Origin: Mixta intestinalis
GTDB lineage: Bacteria; Pseudomonadota; Gammaproteobacteria; Enterobacterales; Enterobacteriaceae
NCBI RefSeq assembly: GCF_009914055.1
Contig: NZ_CP028271.1
Location: 1,984,001 to 2,048,000, forward strand
Reading direction: 5' to 3'
Length of the DNA: 64,000 nucleotides
Part shown: positions 44,780 through 53,122 of the stretch, one piece after another
Layout: each line of letters begins with the position of its first letter
How positions within the stretch are numbered: the stretch's first letter is position 1
The notes under the pieces: generated by a model
What the model was told of the DNA's origin: nothing
Database searches by the model: none
What the model saw: only the letters and a program-made list of their open reading frames with translations
Made by a program: the position numbers and the translations under genes

Positions 44780-45565
44780 ATGCTAAATAAAGATTTTGCA
44801 CAAACGCTATTTTCATTAAACGATCGTGTCGCCTTCGTTACCGGGGCCGGTAGCGGCATCGGTCAAATCATCGCGCTGGCGCTGGCGAGTGCCGGCGCTA
44901 AAGTGGCCTGCTTTGACCTGCGTCAGGATGGCGGCCTTGATGAAACAGTGAAACAGATCAAGCAGATGGGTGGTGACGCCTGCGCCTTCACCGGCGACGT
45001 GCGCAAGCTCGACGATCTGCGTGAGGCGATTGCGACGGTGAAAAACCGCTATCACCGGCTGGACGTGGCGGTAAACGCCGCCGGTATTGCCAACGCTAAC
45101 CCGGCGCTGGAAATGGAGAGCGAACAGTGGCAGCAGGTAATTGATATTAACCTCACCGGCGTCTGGAACTCCTGTAAAGCGGAAGCGGAACTGATGACGC
45201 AGTGCGGCGGCGGCTCGATTATCAACATCGCCTCAATGTCCGGCGTGATTGTTAACCGTGGACTGGAACAGGCGCACTATAACAGCTCGAAAGCGGGCGT
45301 CATCCATCTGTCAAAAAGCCTGGCGATGGAGTGGGTAGATAAAAATATCCGCGTTAACAGCATCAGCCCCGGCTATACGGCGACACCGATGAACACCCGT
45401 CCGGAGATGGTTCATCAGACGCAGGCGTTCGAAAGCCAGACGCCAATGCAGCGTATGGCGCGGGTTGAAGAGATGGCCGGCCCTGCTTTGTTCCTCGCCA
45501 GCGATGCGGCCTCTTTCTGCACCGGCGTGGATCTGCTGGTAGATGGCGGTTTCGTCTGCTGGTGA
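44780..45565 (+). CDS. Short-chain dehydrogenase/reductase (second of two)
   Basis: The 261-residue classical SDR has TGAGSGIGQ cofactor loop, NAAG in AVNAAGIAN, catalytic Ser-Tyr-Lys (NIASMSG...HYNSSK), and ends CTGVDLLVDGGFVCW. I chose the ATG at 44780, which has GGAGG eight bases upstream; an earlier in-frame ATG at 44756 lacks one. It is the last gene of the operon. Two SDRs suggest two oxidation steps, or two epimeric substrates converging on one ketose. Confidence 0.87.
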   Translation: MLNKDFAQTLFSLNDRVAFVTGAGSGIGQIIALALASAGAKVACFDLRQDGGLDETVKQIKQMGGDACAFTGDVRKLDDLREAIATVKNRYHRLDVAVNAAGIANANPALEMESEQWQQVIDINLTGVWNSCKAEAELMTQCGGGSIINIASMSGVIVNRGLEQAHYNSSKAGVIHLSKSLAMEWVDKNIRVNSISPGYTATPMNTRPEMVHQTQAFESQTPMQRMARVEEMAGPALFLASDAASFCTGVDLLVDGGFVCW

Positions 45566-45647
45566 TGGTACACCGAGCAATCGCTGACCGCGCCTGAAGA
45601 TAACAAACGGGCGTCACGGATAATCTGTTCCGCCGCTACAATGTAGA

Positions 45648-45675
45648 AAGCCGCTGCCTGCAAAGCCAGCGGCTT
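45648..45675. terminator. Bidirectional terminator between the polyol operon and mltB
   Basis: AAGCCGCTG pairs perfectly with CAGCGGCTT (9 bp) around a 10-base loop. On the minus strand the stem is followed by a T-rich stretch. It lies between the convergent ends of the second SDR gene and mltB. Confidence 0.75.
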
Positions 45676-45689
45676 CATTATTGGCAACG

Positions 45690-46778
45690 TTAACGTCCCC
45701 GGCGCGCCAGACCTACCGCCTCACCCAGCTGCCAGACCGCCATCGCGTAGTGGTTGCTGTGGTTATAGCGGGTAATAACATAAAAATTAGGCAACCCGTA
45801 CCAGTACTGATAAGACTTACCCATATCAAAACGCAGCAGGCTTACCTGTGGATTACCGCTAATCGGCACCTGTGGACGCAGGCCTGCCGCTGCCAGGTTC
45901 GCCAGGCTGTAGCGGGTTTTAAAGCCGTTTTCCAGCCCTGGTGCCTGTCCACTGGCAGGTACCGCTACCGTTTCGCCCGCCTGCCAGCCGTGCTGTTTGA
46001 AATAGTTCGCAACGCTACCGATAGCATCAACCGGATCCCACAGGTTGATATGACCATCGCCGTTGAAATCAACCGCGTAACGCTTTTCAGAAGAGGGCAT
46101 AAACTGACCGTATCCCATTGCACCGGCATAGGAGCCGCGCAGATCCAACGGATCGTCGCCTTCCTGCCGCGCCATCAGCAGGAACGTCTCCAGTTCGCTG
46201 CTAAAATAATCTGCCCGACGCGGATAGTCGAAAGCCAACGTTGCCAGCGCATCAATAATGCGGGTTTTGCCCATCACCCTACCCCAGCGGGTTTCGACGC
46301 CAATGATACCGACAATAATTTCCGGTGGTACGCCATATTCCCGCTGCGCGCGCTGTAACGCATCCTGATACTGATTCCAGAACGCCACGCCTTTCTGCAC
46401 GTTATCAGGCGTAATAAATTTTTTGCGATAGCGAATCCATGCGCCGTTAGGCCCTGAAGGCGGCTGATAACCTGGCGTAGGTGCCTGGCGATCCATCAGG
46501 CGCAGCACCCAATCCAGACGTTTGGTCTGTGCCAGTACGCTGTGCAGCTGCTGGCGATTAAAACCATGCTCCTGCACCATTTTATCGATAAAACGCTCTG
46601 CCGCCGGATTGCCGGAAAAATCGCCGCTCAACGGCTGAATTTCATGGGCAGGCTTAAGTAAAAATCCACCATCTCCCAGAAAAGGATTACCGGTTTGCGT
46701 TGGTGGTGGTGTGGTTGGCTTGCTGCTACAGGCGGCCAGCAGCGCAATCAACGGAAGAAGAAAAGCAGAATGACGCAT
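45690..46778 (-). CDS. mltB: MltB, membrane-bound lytic murein transglycosylase B
   Basis: This lipoprotein cleaves peptidoglycan to 1,6-anhydromuropeptides. The 362-residue protein (E. coli 361) has a lipobox LLAA-Cys17, the GH103 domain with the catalytic Glu in VGIIGVETRWGRVMG, and family blocks SYAGAMGYGQFMPSS and DFNGDGHINLWDPVDAIGSVANYF (EF-hand-like calcium loop). Match to E. coli MltB runs the full length. In E. coli it sits beside the srl operon; here it is next to the polyol cluster, so the neighbourhood is not conserved. Confidence 0.95.
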   Translation of the reverse strand: MRHSAFLLPLIALLAACSSKPTTPPPTQTGNPFLGDGGFLLKPAHEIQPLSGDFSGNPAAERFIDKMVQEHGFNRQQLHSVLAQTKRLDWVLRLMDRQAPTPGYQPPSGPNGAWIRYRKKFITPDNVQKGVAFWNQYQDALQRAQREYGVPPEIIVGIIGVETRWGRVMGKTRIIDALATLAFDYPRRADYFSSELETFLLMARQEGDDPLDLRGSYAGAMGYGQFMPSSEKRYAVDFNGDGHINLWDPVDAIGSVANYFKQHGWQAGETVAVPASGQAPGLENGFKTRYSLANLAAAGLRPQVPISGNPQVSLLRFDMGKSYQYWYGLPNFYVITRYNHSNHYAMAVWQLGEAVGLARRGR

Positions 46779-46926
46779 TGAAAGTCCATATATTCAGCGA
46801 TGAAAAACATTAATGGTAAGCATGGATTTGCGTCACGTAAAAGAAAATGCCTGATTGACGAGAATAATTTTTTCGCTTCCCTTTCGCATCAATCAGGACA
46901 GCTTCAGCGGCATAAAACCCTTGCCG

Positions 46927-47181
46927 TTAACGTAACGAACTGGCTCGTTGTGGATGGTCGCGACGGAACAGCGTCCATTCTTCGATGCGCTCGCCGCTGG
47001 GCAGGCGACAGTAGCTTAGCTCACCCTCTGCGGTTTGCACCCTTTCCAGCGTGCCTGACTGTTGAATACAGTAGGCCGATGCCGGATTCGGCATGCCAAT
47101 TGCCGGTGTATTCTTTTGCGGTTCAGGCGCACGGCTACAGCCAGCCAGCGCCAGCACGGTCAGCATCATCATCTTTTTCAT
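46927..47181 (-). CDS. Small DUF333-family lipoprotein
   Basis: The 84-residue protein has a type II signal peptide with lipobox LAG-Cys15 and the DUF333 core PASAYCIQQSGTLERVQTAEGELSYCRLPSGERIEEWTLFRRDHP, with two Cys able to form a disulfide. E. coli relatives such as YoaF have no firm function. The DNA just upstream of the ATG has TAAACC without a strong ribosome site. It lies between mltB and ecotin on the same strand. Confidence 0.85.
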   Translation of the reverse strand: MKKMMMLTVLALAGCSRAPEPQKNTPAIGMPNPASAYCIQQSGTLERVQTAEGELSYCRLPSGERIEEWTLFRRDHPQRASSLR

Positions 47182-47238
47182 GGTTTACTCTCTTGATGGG
47201 AAGCGGGCGATGCTCATTATCGGCACCGCCGCACGAAA

Positions 47239-47742
47239 TTACTGCGCAACCGCGTCGTTAACCTCAGCCTCTGCGCGCCACAGACGATATTTCACCTGAA
47301 CGTCGGCAGGCGTATAGATCACGACAGGCAGCTTGCTATTGTAGCGTAGCAGGCTGTAGGCACCGAGATTGGCCGGGACAAATTCCTGCCGCTTGTCATC
47401 ATTGATGCACATTTTACGTGTTGAGGCCGGAGCCGACAGCCCCTTCACTACATAGTAGTCGTAACCCCAGCCGGTCAGGGTTTGTTGCTCTACCTGAGCG
47501 CCCATCATGACGTGATTACAGTCTACTTCCATGGTTTTACCGATCAGCAGTTCAACTTTATACAGCTCTTCATTTTGCTGCGGCGGCAGATAAATCACCT
47601 GGCGAACCTGTCCTTTTTCCGCCGCCGGATAAGGCGCTACGGTTTCCAGTGCCGGATGATCGACGGATGTGGTCGGCGTTTTTTCAGCACAGGCTGAAGC
47701 AGTGACGCAAAGCGCGCTAAGCAAAATTGCCTTCATTTTCAT
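47239..47742 (-). CDS. eco: Ecotin, periplasmic serine protease inhibitor
   Basis: Ecotin dimers inhibit trypsin-fold serine proteases in substrate-like fashion and protect enteric bacteria from host proteases. Family blocks APYPAAEKGQVRQVIYLPP, KVELLIGKTMEVDCN, LTGWGYDYYVVKGL and LLRYNSKLPVVIYTPADVQVKYRLWRAE are clear. The two disulfide Cys are in VDCN and RKMC. The reactive loop reads PASTRKMC where E. coli has PVSTMMAC, so P1 is Arg, not Met. I chose the ATG at 47742, about 11 bases after AAAAGG. The signal region contains an extra Cys (SACAEK). Confidence 0.92.
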   Translation of the reverse strand: MKMKAILLSALCVTASACAEKTPTTSVDHPALETVAPYPAAEKGQVRQVIYLPPQQNEELYKVELLIGKTMEVDCNHVMMGAQVEQQTLTGWGYDYYVVKGLSAPASTRKMCINDDKRQEFVPANLGAYSLLRYNSKLPVVIYTPADVQVKYRLWRAEAEVNDAVAQ

Positions 47743-47769
47743 CTTTATTTCTGCCTTTTGATAATACAT

Positions 47770-48269
47770 TTCCCCAGGCTAACACAGGTCAGCCACAATT
47801 AATCCTGAAGCTAATCAAAAAAAACGATAAAAATCCAGAGCGGATTATTTAACACGCTGCTGATTAATGCTAACACCCGTTCAGATTAATCTTTTGTTGC
47901 TGTCAGGCTTAGCTTCTGCCCAGCCAGTGGCCTTATAACAGCGCCGCTGCCTCGATGATGGGTTCATTAATGTCTTGTATGTTGTAACTACTTAGTAATT
48001 GCGTTCGAAGAATTATTTGCCACGCTCTTTCCAACCGCGTTTTTCTGTAACGGTAAGCATAATCTTATTCACTGGCGAAAAATTATCCAGATTTCGCTGA
48101 CTTACTGCCTGAAACCATTATCTGCGTCACTCTTCTTTCTTTCTGCTCATCTAAAACCAGCATTCTTTGATAATGCACAACCCCAACCTACTTAATTGGA
48201 GGTATACAGAACTGCTTTTTAAACAGGGCTAATCCTGTAGCTATAAATAATGAAAAACCAGGAGGTTAC
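47770..48269 (+). other. Intergenic region eco-torY
   Basis: The 500-base stretch contains no credible gene. Its first 300 bases are AT-rich with no recognisable element. The right end holds an FNR-like site and a -10-like hexamer ahead of the TMAO reductase operon. Confidence 0.55.
48167..48208 (+). promoter_or_regulatory. Probable FNR-dependent promoter of the TMAO reductase operon
   Basis: TTGAT-AATG-CACAA (48167-48180) matches the FNR consensus TTGAT-N4-ATCAA at 8 of 10 positions. A TATACA hexamer lies at 48203-48208. With a start seven bases later, the FNR site centre is 41.5 bases upstream, the class II activation position. Anaerobic induction suits an enzyme for anaerobic respiration. 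Confidence 0.6.
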
Positions 48270-49436
48270 ATGGCGAGGAAAAGGCGCCTTTTGAGCTTTC
48301 ATTGGCTTAAAAGTTGGCCAATGTTGGGACTGATATTACTGGGGGCGGTTATCGGTGCGGCGCTACTGGCTGGCGGCGCAACCATTATGCATAAAACCAG
48401 CGACAGCGAATTTTGCGTTTCATGCCACAGCATGGAGCGCCCGCTGGCGGAGTATCAGGGCAGCATTCACTTTCAAAACCCAAAAGGCATCCGTGCAGAG
48501 TGTGCTGATTGCCACGTTCCCCACCAGCCAGTTGATTATCTGCTGACTAAAATCGGGGCGCTGAAAGATGTTTACGGGGAAATTACCGGAAAGATAAACA
48601 CCGAAGAGAAATATAACGCGCATAAGCTCAGCATGGCAGAGTCAGTATGGAAAACCATGAAGGCGAACGACTCCGCTACCTGCCGCAGCTGCCATAGCTT
48701 TGAGGCGATGGATATCCTGGCGCAGCGCCCGGAAGCCCGTAAAGCGCATCCGGTAGCCATTAGCGAAGGCCAAACCTGTATCGACTGTCACCGCGGCGTC
48801 GCGCATATCCTGCCGGACATGAGCGCCAGCAATGCCAGTGGGGCATCACAGCTGTTAGCTGCGGCTGCCCACACGTCGGAAAAAGCGACCACGCTGTACG
48901 CCGTTGCCACGCAGTCTTTCCGCTTAACGCTCGACAATGAGCAGCCCGACGGCACCCTTTTCCCATCTACGCAGGTCACGGTATTGCAGCATAACGGCGA
49001 TCAGCTTCAGGCTCGCCTCGATGGCTGGCAGCAACAGGATGTGACGGGCGCTATCTATGCCGCGCCGGGTAAACGCATCCTGAGCGCTGTGCTGGATGAA
49101 GCCGCCTCGTCGCAGGTCAAGGTTATCAACTCGCAAACCGACAGCGAAACCGGACAGCGCTGGAACCAGGTCGAACTGACTTTCTGGCTGCCAAAAAACA
49201 TCCTGATCGAAGATCAGCAGAAAATTTGGCAATACGCCTCCGGCCTGATGACGGCTAACTGCACCGGCTGTCACGGCCTGACGGCGCTGAATCACTTTAA
49301 CGCTAATCAGTGGATCGGCGTAATGAAAGGCATGGCACCGCGCACCTCGCTAAGTGAAGAACAGCTGCGCTTACTGACGCAGTATGCACAAAAACATGCC
49401 AGCGATAGCGTGATTTCTGAGGGAAGCGAAAAATGA
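48270..49436 (+). CDS. torY: Pentahaem c-type cytochrome of the NapC/NirT-TorC family (TorY-like)
   Basis: The membrane-anchored periplasmic cytochrome passes electrons from menaquinol to the TMAO reductase encoded next. The 388-residue protein has one N-terminal membrane segment (about 15-38) and five CxxCH haem sites: CVSCH, CADCH, CRSCH, CIDCH and the C-terminal CTGCH. The first four form the NapC/NirT domain; the fifth, in the C-terminal domain, is the TorC/TorY mark. E. coli TorC is 390 residues and TorY 366, so length does not separate them. Absence of torD and close similarity of the partner to TorZ favour TorY. Confidence 0.88.
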   Translation: MARKRRLLSFHWLKSWPMLGLILLGAVIGAALLAGGATIMHKTSDSEFCVSCHSMERPLAEYQGSIHFQNPKGIRAECADCHVPHQPVDYLLTKIGALKDVYGEITGKINTEEKYNAHKLSMAESVWKTMKANDSATCRSCHSFEAMDILAQRPEARKAHPVAISEGQTCIDCHRGVAHILPDMSASNASGASQLLAAAAHTSEKATTLYAVATQSFRLTLDNEQPDGTLFPSTQVTVLQHNGDQLQARLDGWQQQDVTGAIYAAPGKRILSAVLDEAASSQVKVINSQTDSETGQRWNQVELTFWLPKNILIEDQQKIWQYASGLMTANCTGCHGLTALNHFNANQWIGVMKGMAPRTSLSEEQLRLLTQYAQKHASDSVISEGSEK

Positions 49437-51910
49437 CAAAGAATCAACTCTCAAACTGGTCGCGCCGCCGCTTTTTACAGGCCAGCGGCGGCCTGGTGGC
49501 AGCCAGTGCGTTGCAGTTTGGCTACAGCAAATCAGCGCTGGCAAAAGCCATTGGTCAGGCGCTGCCGCAGTTTACCGCGCTGCGTCCGGCGCAAAAAGGC
49601 ATCCTTACCGCCGCACACTGGGGCGCGTTTGAAGCGATTGTTGAAAATGGTCGTATGATCGGCGTTCAGCCGGTACAGGACGATCCGGCACCTAACGAGC
49701 TGATTGAGATGGTGCCCTGGCAGGTCTATGCGCCGAACCGCATCAAGACGCCGATGGTGCGTAAAAGCTGGCTGGAGAAGGGTCCGGGCAGCCGTACCGA
49801 GCTACGCGGCAGCGATGAATGGGTGCCGGTCAGCTGGGACAAGGCTATCGAGCTGGTCACCAATGAAATTCGCCGTCTGCAACAAAACGATGGGCCTGGT
49901 TCAATTTACGCTGGCTCCTACGGCTGGAAGAGCACCGGCATGTTACATAACTGCCGCGCCCTGTTGCAGCGCCTGATGAACCTGGCCGGTGGCTTCCTGA
50001 ACTACAGCGGGGACTATTCCACCGGCGCTGCACAGGTGATCATGTCGCACGTGGTTGGCTCGATGGAAGTCTATGAGCAACAGACCTGCTGGCCCAACGT
50101 TCTGGAGCACAGCGAACTGGTAGTGCTGTGGGGCTGTAACCCACACACTACGCTGAAAAACAGCTGGAACGTGCCGGATCACGTCGGCCTTGACGGTTTT
50201 GCGCAACTGGCCAAAAAAGGTGTGCGCGTTATCACCATCGATCCTATCTACCAGCCGGGCGCGAAGCAGATGAACGCGCAATGGATCGCACCGCACGCCT
50301 ACACCGACTCCGCGATGATCATGGGTATTGCCCATACGCTGCTGAGCGAGAAATTGCATGACGAAGCCTTCCTGCACCGCTATACCGTCGGCTTCGATCG
50401 CTTCCGTGCCGTTCTGCTGGGCGAAAGCGATGGCGTGGTAAAAGATGCTGAATGGGCAAGCGGTATTTGCGGCATTGAGCCGGAGGTCATTCGTAACCTG
50501 GCGCGCGAAATGGCCCAGAAGCGCACCATGATTATGGCGGGCTGGGGCATTCAGCGTCAGCATCACGGCGAGCAGCCGCACTGGCTGCTGGTAACGCTGG
50601 CGGCGATGCTGGGGCAGATCGGTCTGCCGGGCGGCGGCTTCGGTTTCAGCTATCACTACTCCTCTGGCGGCAGTCCGACGGCGCGCGGCGGCATTATATC
50701 CGGCATCAGTGCCGGTGAGTCACCGGCTAACGCGCCCGCACCGATTCCGGTGGCGCGTATCGCTGACTGTCTGGCAAACCCTGGCAAAACCATTAACTTT
50801 AACGGCCGGAAGATTACCTATCCGCACGTTAAAATGGTCTACGTGGTGGGTGGCAATCCTTTCCACCACCATCAGGATACTAACAATCTGCTGCAGGCGT
50901 GGCGACAGCCGGAAACCATCGTGGTGCAGGAACCTTACTGGACCGCTACCGCCAAGCATGCCGATATTGTGCTGCCCTGCACCACCAGCTATGAGCGCAA
51001 CGATGTGGAGATGGGCGGCGACTACTCGCAGCTTTACGTCTTCCCGATGCATCAGTGCGTGGCACCGCAGCATGACGCACGCAGCGATTTCGATATCTTC
51101 CGTGCTATGGCGGTACGTCTCGGCGTCGAGCAGGCCTTTACCGACGGTAAAGATGAGATGCAGTGGCTGAAGTCGATGTATGACAATATGAAAAGCCAGG
51201 CGCGGACCGCAGGCGTTGCACTGCCGCCGTTTGATATGTTCTGGCAATCGAACAGCTATATCCGCTTCCCGATCCCGGAAGCAAATAAGCAATGGGTGCG
51301 CTTTGCCGATTTCCGCGCCGATCCGCTGCTCAATCCGCTGGGCACGCCTTCCGGCAAGATCGAAATCTACTCACAACGCGTGGCGAGCATGAACTATCCC
51401 GACTGTCCAGGCCTGCCCGGCTGGCTACCGCCGCAGGAGTGGCACGGCAGCGAGGCGGCGAAGCGCTGGCCGCTGTCGCTGAACACCGCGCATCCTGAAT
51501 ATCGCCTGCACTCTCAGCTGGATAACACCCCGCTGCGTGAGAAGCATGCCGTTGCCAATCGTGAAGAGATCCTGATCAACGAGCAGGACGCTGCCCGTCG
51601 CGGTATCCGCAGCGGCGATCTGGTACGTGCCTTCAACGATCGCGGGCAGATCCTGGTGGGCGCAGTGGTTACCCCTGATATCCGTCCGGGTGTGGTACGC
51701 ATTAGCGAAGGTGCCTGGTACGATCCTGCCGATCCTGCGAAAACGGGCGCGCTGTGCCGCAACGGTAACGTTAACTGCCTGACGCTGGATATCGGTAGCT
51801 CAATGCTGGCACAGGGTAACTGCGGGCATATGGCTCAGTTGGAGATCGAGAAATATCAGGGAGAGGCGCCGCCAAACACCGCGCACGTCGCTCCGCCAAG
51901 TGCAGCATAA
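49433..51910 (+). CDS. torZ: Molybdopterin-dependent TMAO/S- or N-oxide reductase (TorZ-like)
   Basis: This 825-residue periplasmic DMSO-reductase-family enzyme carries a twin-arginine signal (NWSRRRFLQASGG). SGDYSTGAAQ contains the Ser that ligates molybdenum in TorA/TorZ/BisC-type enzymes. Other blocks are GWGIQRQHHGEQPHWLLVTLAAMLGQIGLPGGGFGFSYHY and ILINEQDAARRGIRSGDLVRAFNDRGQ. Many segments (AGSYGWKSTG, VLEHSELVVLW, KDAEWASGICG) read closer to TorZ than to TorA. It overlaps the cytochrome gene by four bases (ATGA). No torD chaperone or torTRS regulators are present in the window. Confidence 0.9.
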   Translation: MTKNQLSNWSRRRFLQASGGLVAASALQFGYSKSALAKAIGQALPQFTALRPAQKGILTAAHWGAFEAIVENGRMIGVQPVQDDPAPNELIEMVPWQVYAPNRIKTPMVRKSWLEKGPGSRTELRGSDEWVPVSWDKAIELVTNEIRRLQQNDGPGSIYAGSYGWKSTGMLHNCRALLQRLMNLAGGFLNYSGDYSTGAAQVIMSHVVGSMEVYEQQTCWPNVLEHSELVVLWGCNPHTTLKNSWNVPDHVGLDGFAQLAKKGVRVITIDPIYQPGAKQMNAQWIAPHAYTDSAMIMGIAHTLLSEKLHDEAFLHRYTVGFDRFRAVLLGESDGVVKDAEWASGICGIEPEVIRNLAREMAQKRTMIMAGWGIQRQHHGEQPHWLLVTLAAMLGQIGLPGGGFGFSYHYSSGGSPTARGGIISGISAGESPANAPAPIPVARIADCLANPGKTINFNGRKITYPHVKMVYVVGGNPFHHHQDTNNLLQAWRQPETIVVQEPYWTATAKHADIVLPCTTSYERNDVEMGGDYSQLYVFPMHQCVAPQHDARSDFDIFRAMAVRLGVEQAFTDGKDEMQWLKSMYDNMKSQARTAGVALPPFDMFWQSNSYIRFPIPEANKQWVRFADFRADPLLNPLGTPSGKIEIYSQRVASMNYPDCPGLPGWLPPQEWHGSEAAKRWPLSLNTAHPEYRLHSQLDNTPLREKHAVANREEILINEQDAARRGIRSGDLVRAFNDRGQILVGAVVTPDIRPGVVRISEGAWYDPADPAKTGALCRNGNVNCLTLDIGSSMLAQGNCGHMAQLEIEKYQGEAPPNTAHVAPPSAA

Positions 51911-51959
51911 GCGCTGATATGGCGGCAACCCTAACGCTGCCGTCATACGCGCATTGACC

Positions 51960-51996
51960 AGCGCCTCGCGTCTTTTAAAAACGCGGGGCGCTTTGT
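51960..51996 (+). terminator. Terminator of the TMAO reductase operon
   Basis: AGCGCC-t-CGCGT pairs with ACGCG-g-GGCGCT around a 9-base loop, then TTTGTTT. Strong stem located 50 bases after the reductase stop. Confidence 0.85.
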
Positions 51997-52118
51997 TTAG
52001 CCTGTTTCAGCCACAGCCCACATCATCGTATTTGTTGCTGTCTCCCCTCCCGTTTTTTATTAACGGTGCTAAGTTTATTAGCATTCGCTGAGACAATAGC
52101 TTCACCGGGGAGAAAACC

Positions 52119-52580
52119 TTGCATATCCGTCCTTTTACCGAAGCCGACCGCCCTTTTCTGCGCACCCTGTTCCTGGCCGCACGCAAGGCAAACTGGACCT
52201 GGCTTAATGGCAACAGCTGGCAGCTGGAGGATTTCGATCGGGTGGTGTTAGGTGAAACGATACTGGTTGCCGAGGAAGATGGACACCGGCTGGGCTTCGC
52301 CGCTTTTCTGGAAAACGACAATTTTTTGCACAGTCTGTTTGTCGATCCGCAATTTCAGGGCCAGGGAGTTGGCAGCGCGCTGTTACAGGCGGTACAGGAG
52401 CGCTTTACCGCTACCGGCGCATTAAAATGCCTGCTGGCAAATAAGCGCGCGCAGGATTTTTATCTGCATCACGGCTGGCAAGTTATGTCGCAGGGCGAAA
52501 GTGAACAGGGAAAGTATGTGCTGATGCACTATAAGAAAGCCGCGCATATCCAGTATGCCAGTAACAAAAATTACCAGTGA
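52119..52580 (+). CDS. GNAT-family N-acetyltransferase
   Basis: The 153-residue protein has the GNAT acetyl-CoA motif A, NFLHSLFVDPQFQGQGVGSALLQAVQERF (Q/R-x-x-G-x-G as QGQGVG, about residues 75-100), and motif B near FYLHHGWQVMSQGE. The acetyl acceptor is unknown. The start is TTG, with GGGGAG six bases upstream; no ATG or GTG fits. The 3' end overlaps the convergent membrane-protein gene by 10 bases. Confidence 0.82.
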   Translation: MHIRPFTEADRPFLRTLFLAARKANWTWLNGNSWQLEDFDRVVLGETILVAEEDGHRLGFAAFLENDNFLHSLFVDPQFQGQGVGSALLQAVQERFTATGALKCLLANKRAQDFYLHHGWQVMSQGESEQGKYVLMHYKKAAHIQYASNKNYQ

Positions 52581-53122
52581 CTATCCTTCTTACCCTTTTT
52601 GCTTTCGTTGTTAATTATTTTCAATGTCCAGCGTCTTGTATCAAGTTTGTATTGGCGTTGTTCATCGCTCATCAGGCAATAGATGCCTTCTGACATTTTT
52701 ATTATTATTAAATCAATTGAACCGTTAATAAAAAAAGATCTTTTTTTAATCCGGAAAGAAAGGAAGGGGTTAATTTCATTACTTTTTTCATAAATAACAA
52801 GATATGCACCTGGATCCGTAATACTTTCCTGATAGTAAAAATAAATATTTCCTTCATGTGCAATATAGCGCTCTGAGCCAGCCACCCCTTTTCCATTAAA
52901 TAATATCAGTACAACAAGCAATGATTTTACAACCAGAAAAACCAAATAAATAAATTTTTTAACATCCAAAAAATAAACGAGATCGCAAAGTAAAGATAAC
53001 AACGCTAAAATTAGAAAAAACAGCAATACAAACCTTTCCAAATCAGGCGTACATTTTTGGTTCAATAAAAAAACCGATATGACGAATAATATATTATGGA
53101 TAATAGGGTTTACGAGCACCAT
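52571..53122 (-). CDS. Hypothetical AT-rich membrane protein
   Basis: I do not recognise the family. The 183-residue protein has three closely packed hydrophobic segments (about 8-25, 30-48 and 55-76), then a soluble, probably periplasmic or cytoplasmic domain of about 100 residues rich in aromatic and charged residues (YIAHEGNIYFYYQESITDPGAYLVIYEK). GGAGG lies six bases before the ATG, which supports a real gene. Its base composition is far more AT-rich than the neighbours, suggesting recent transfer. The tail is convergent with the acetyltransferase gene. Confidence 0.65.
   Translation of the reverse strand: MVLVNPIIHNILFVISVFLLNQKCTPDLERFVLLFFLILALLSLLCDLVYFLDVKKFIYLVFLVVKSLLVVLILFNGKGVAGSERYIAHEGNIYFYYQESITDPGAYLVIYEKSNEINPFLSFRIKKRSFFINGSIDLIIIKMSEGIYCLMSDEQRQYKLDTRRWTLKIINNESKKGKKDSHW

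Noticed and set aside
46800..47261. 153-codon frame antisense to the DUF333 lipoprotein
   Set aside because: The opposite strand encodes a convincing lipoprotein with lipobox and family core; this frame is its shadow.
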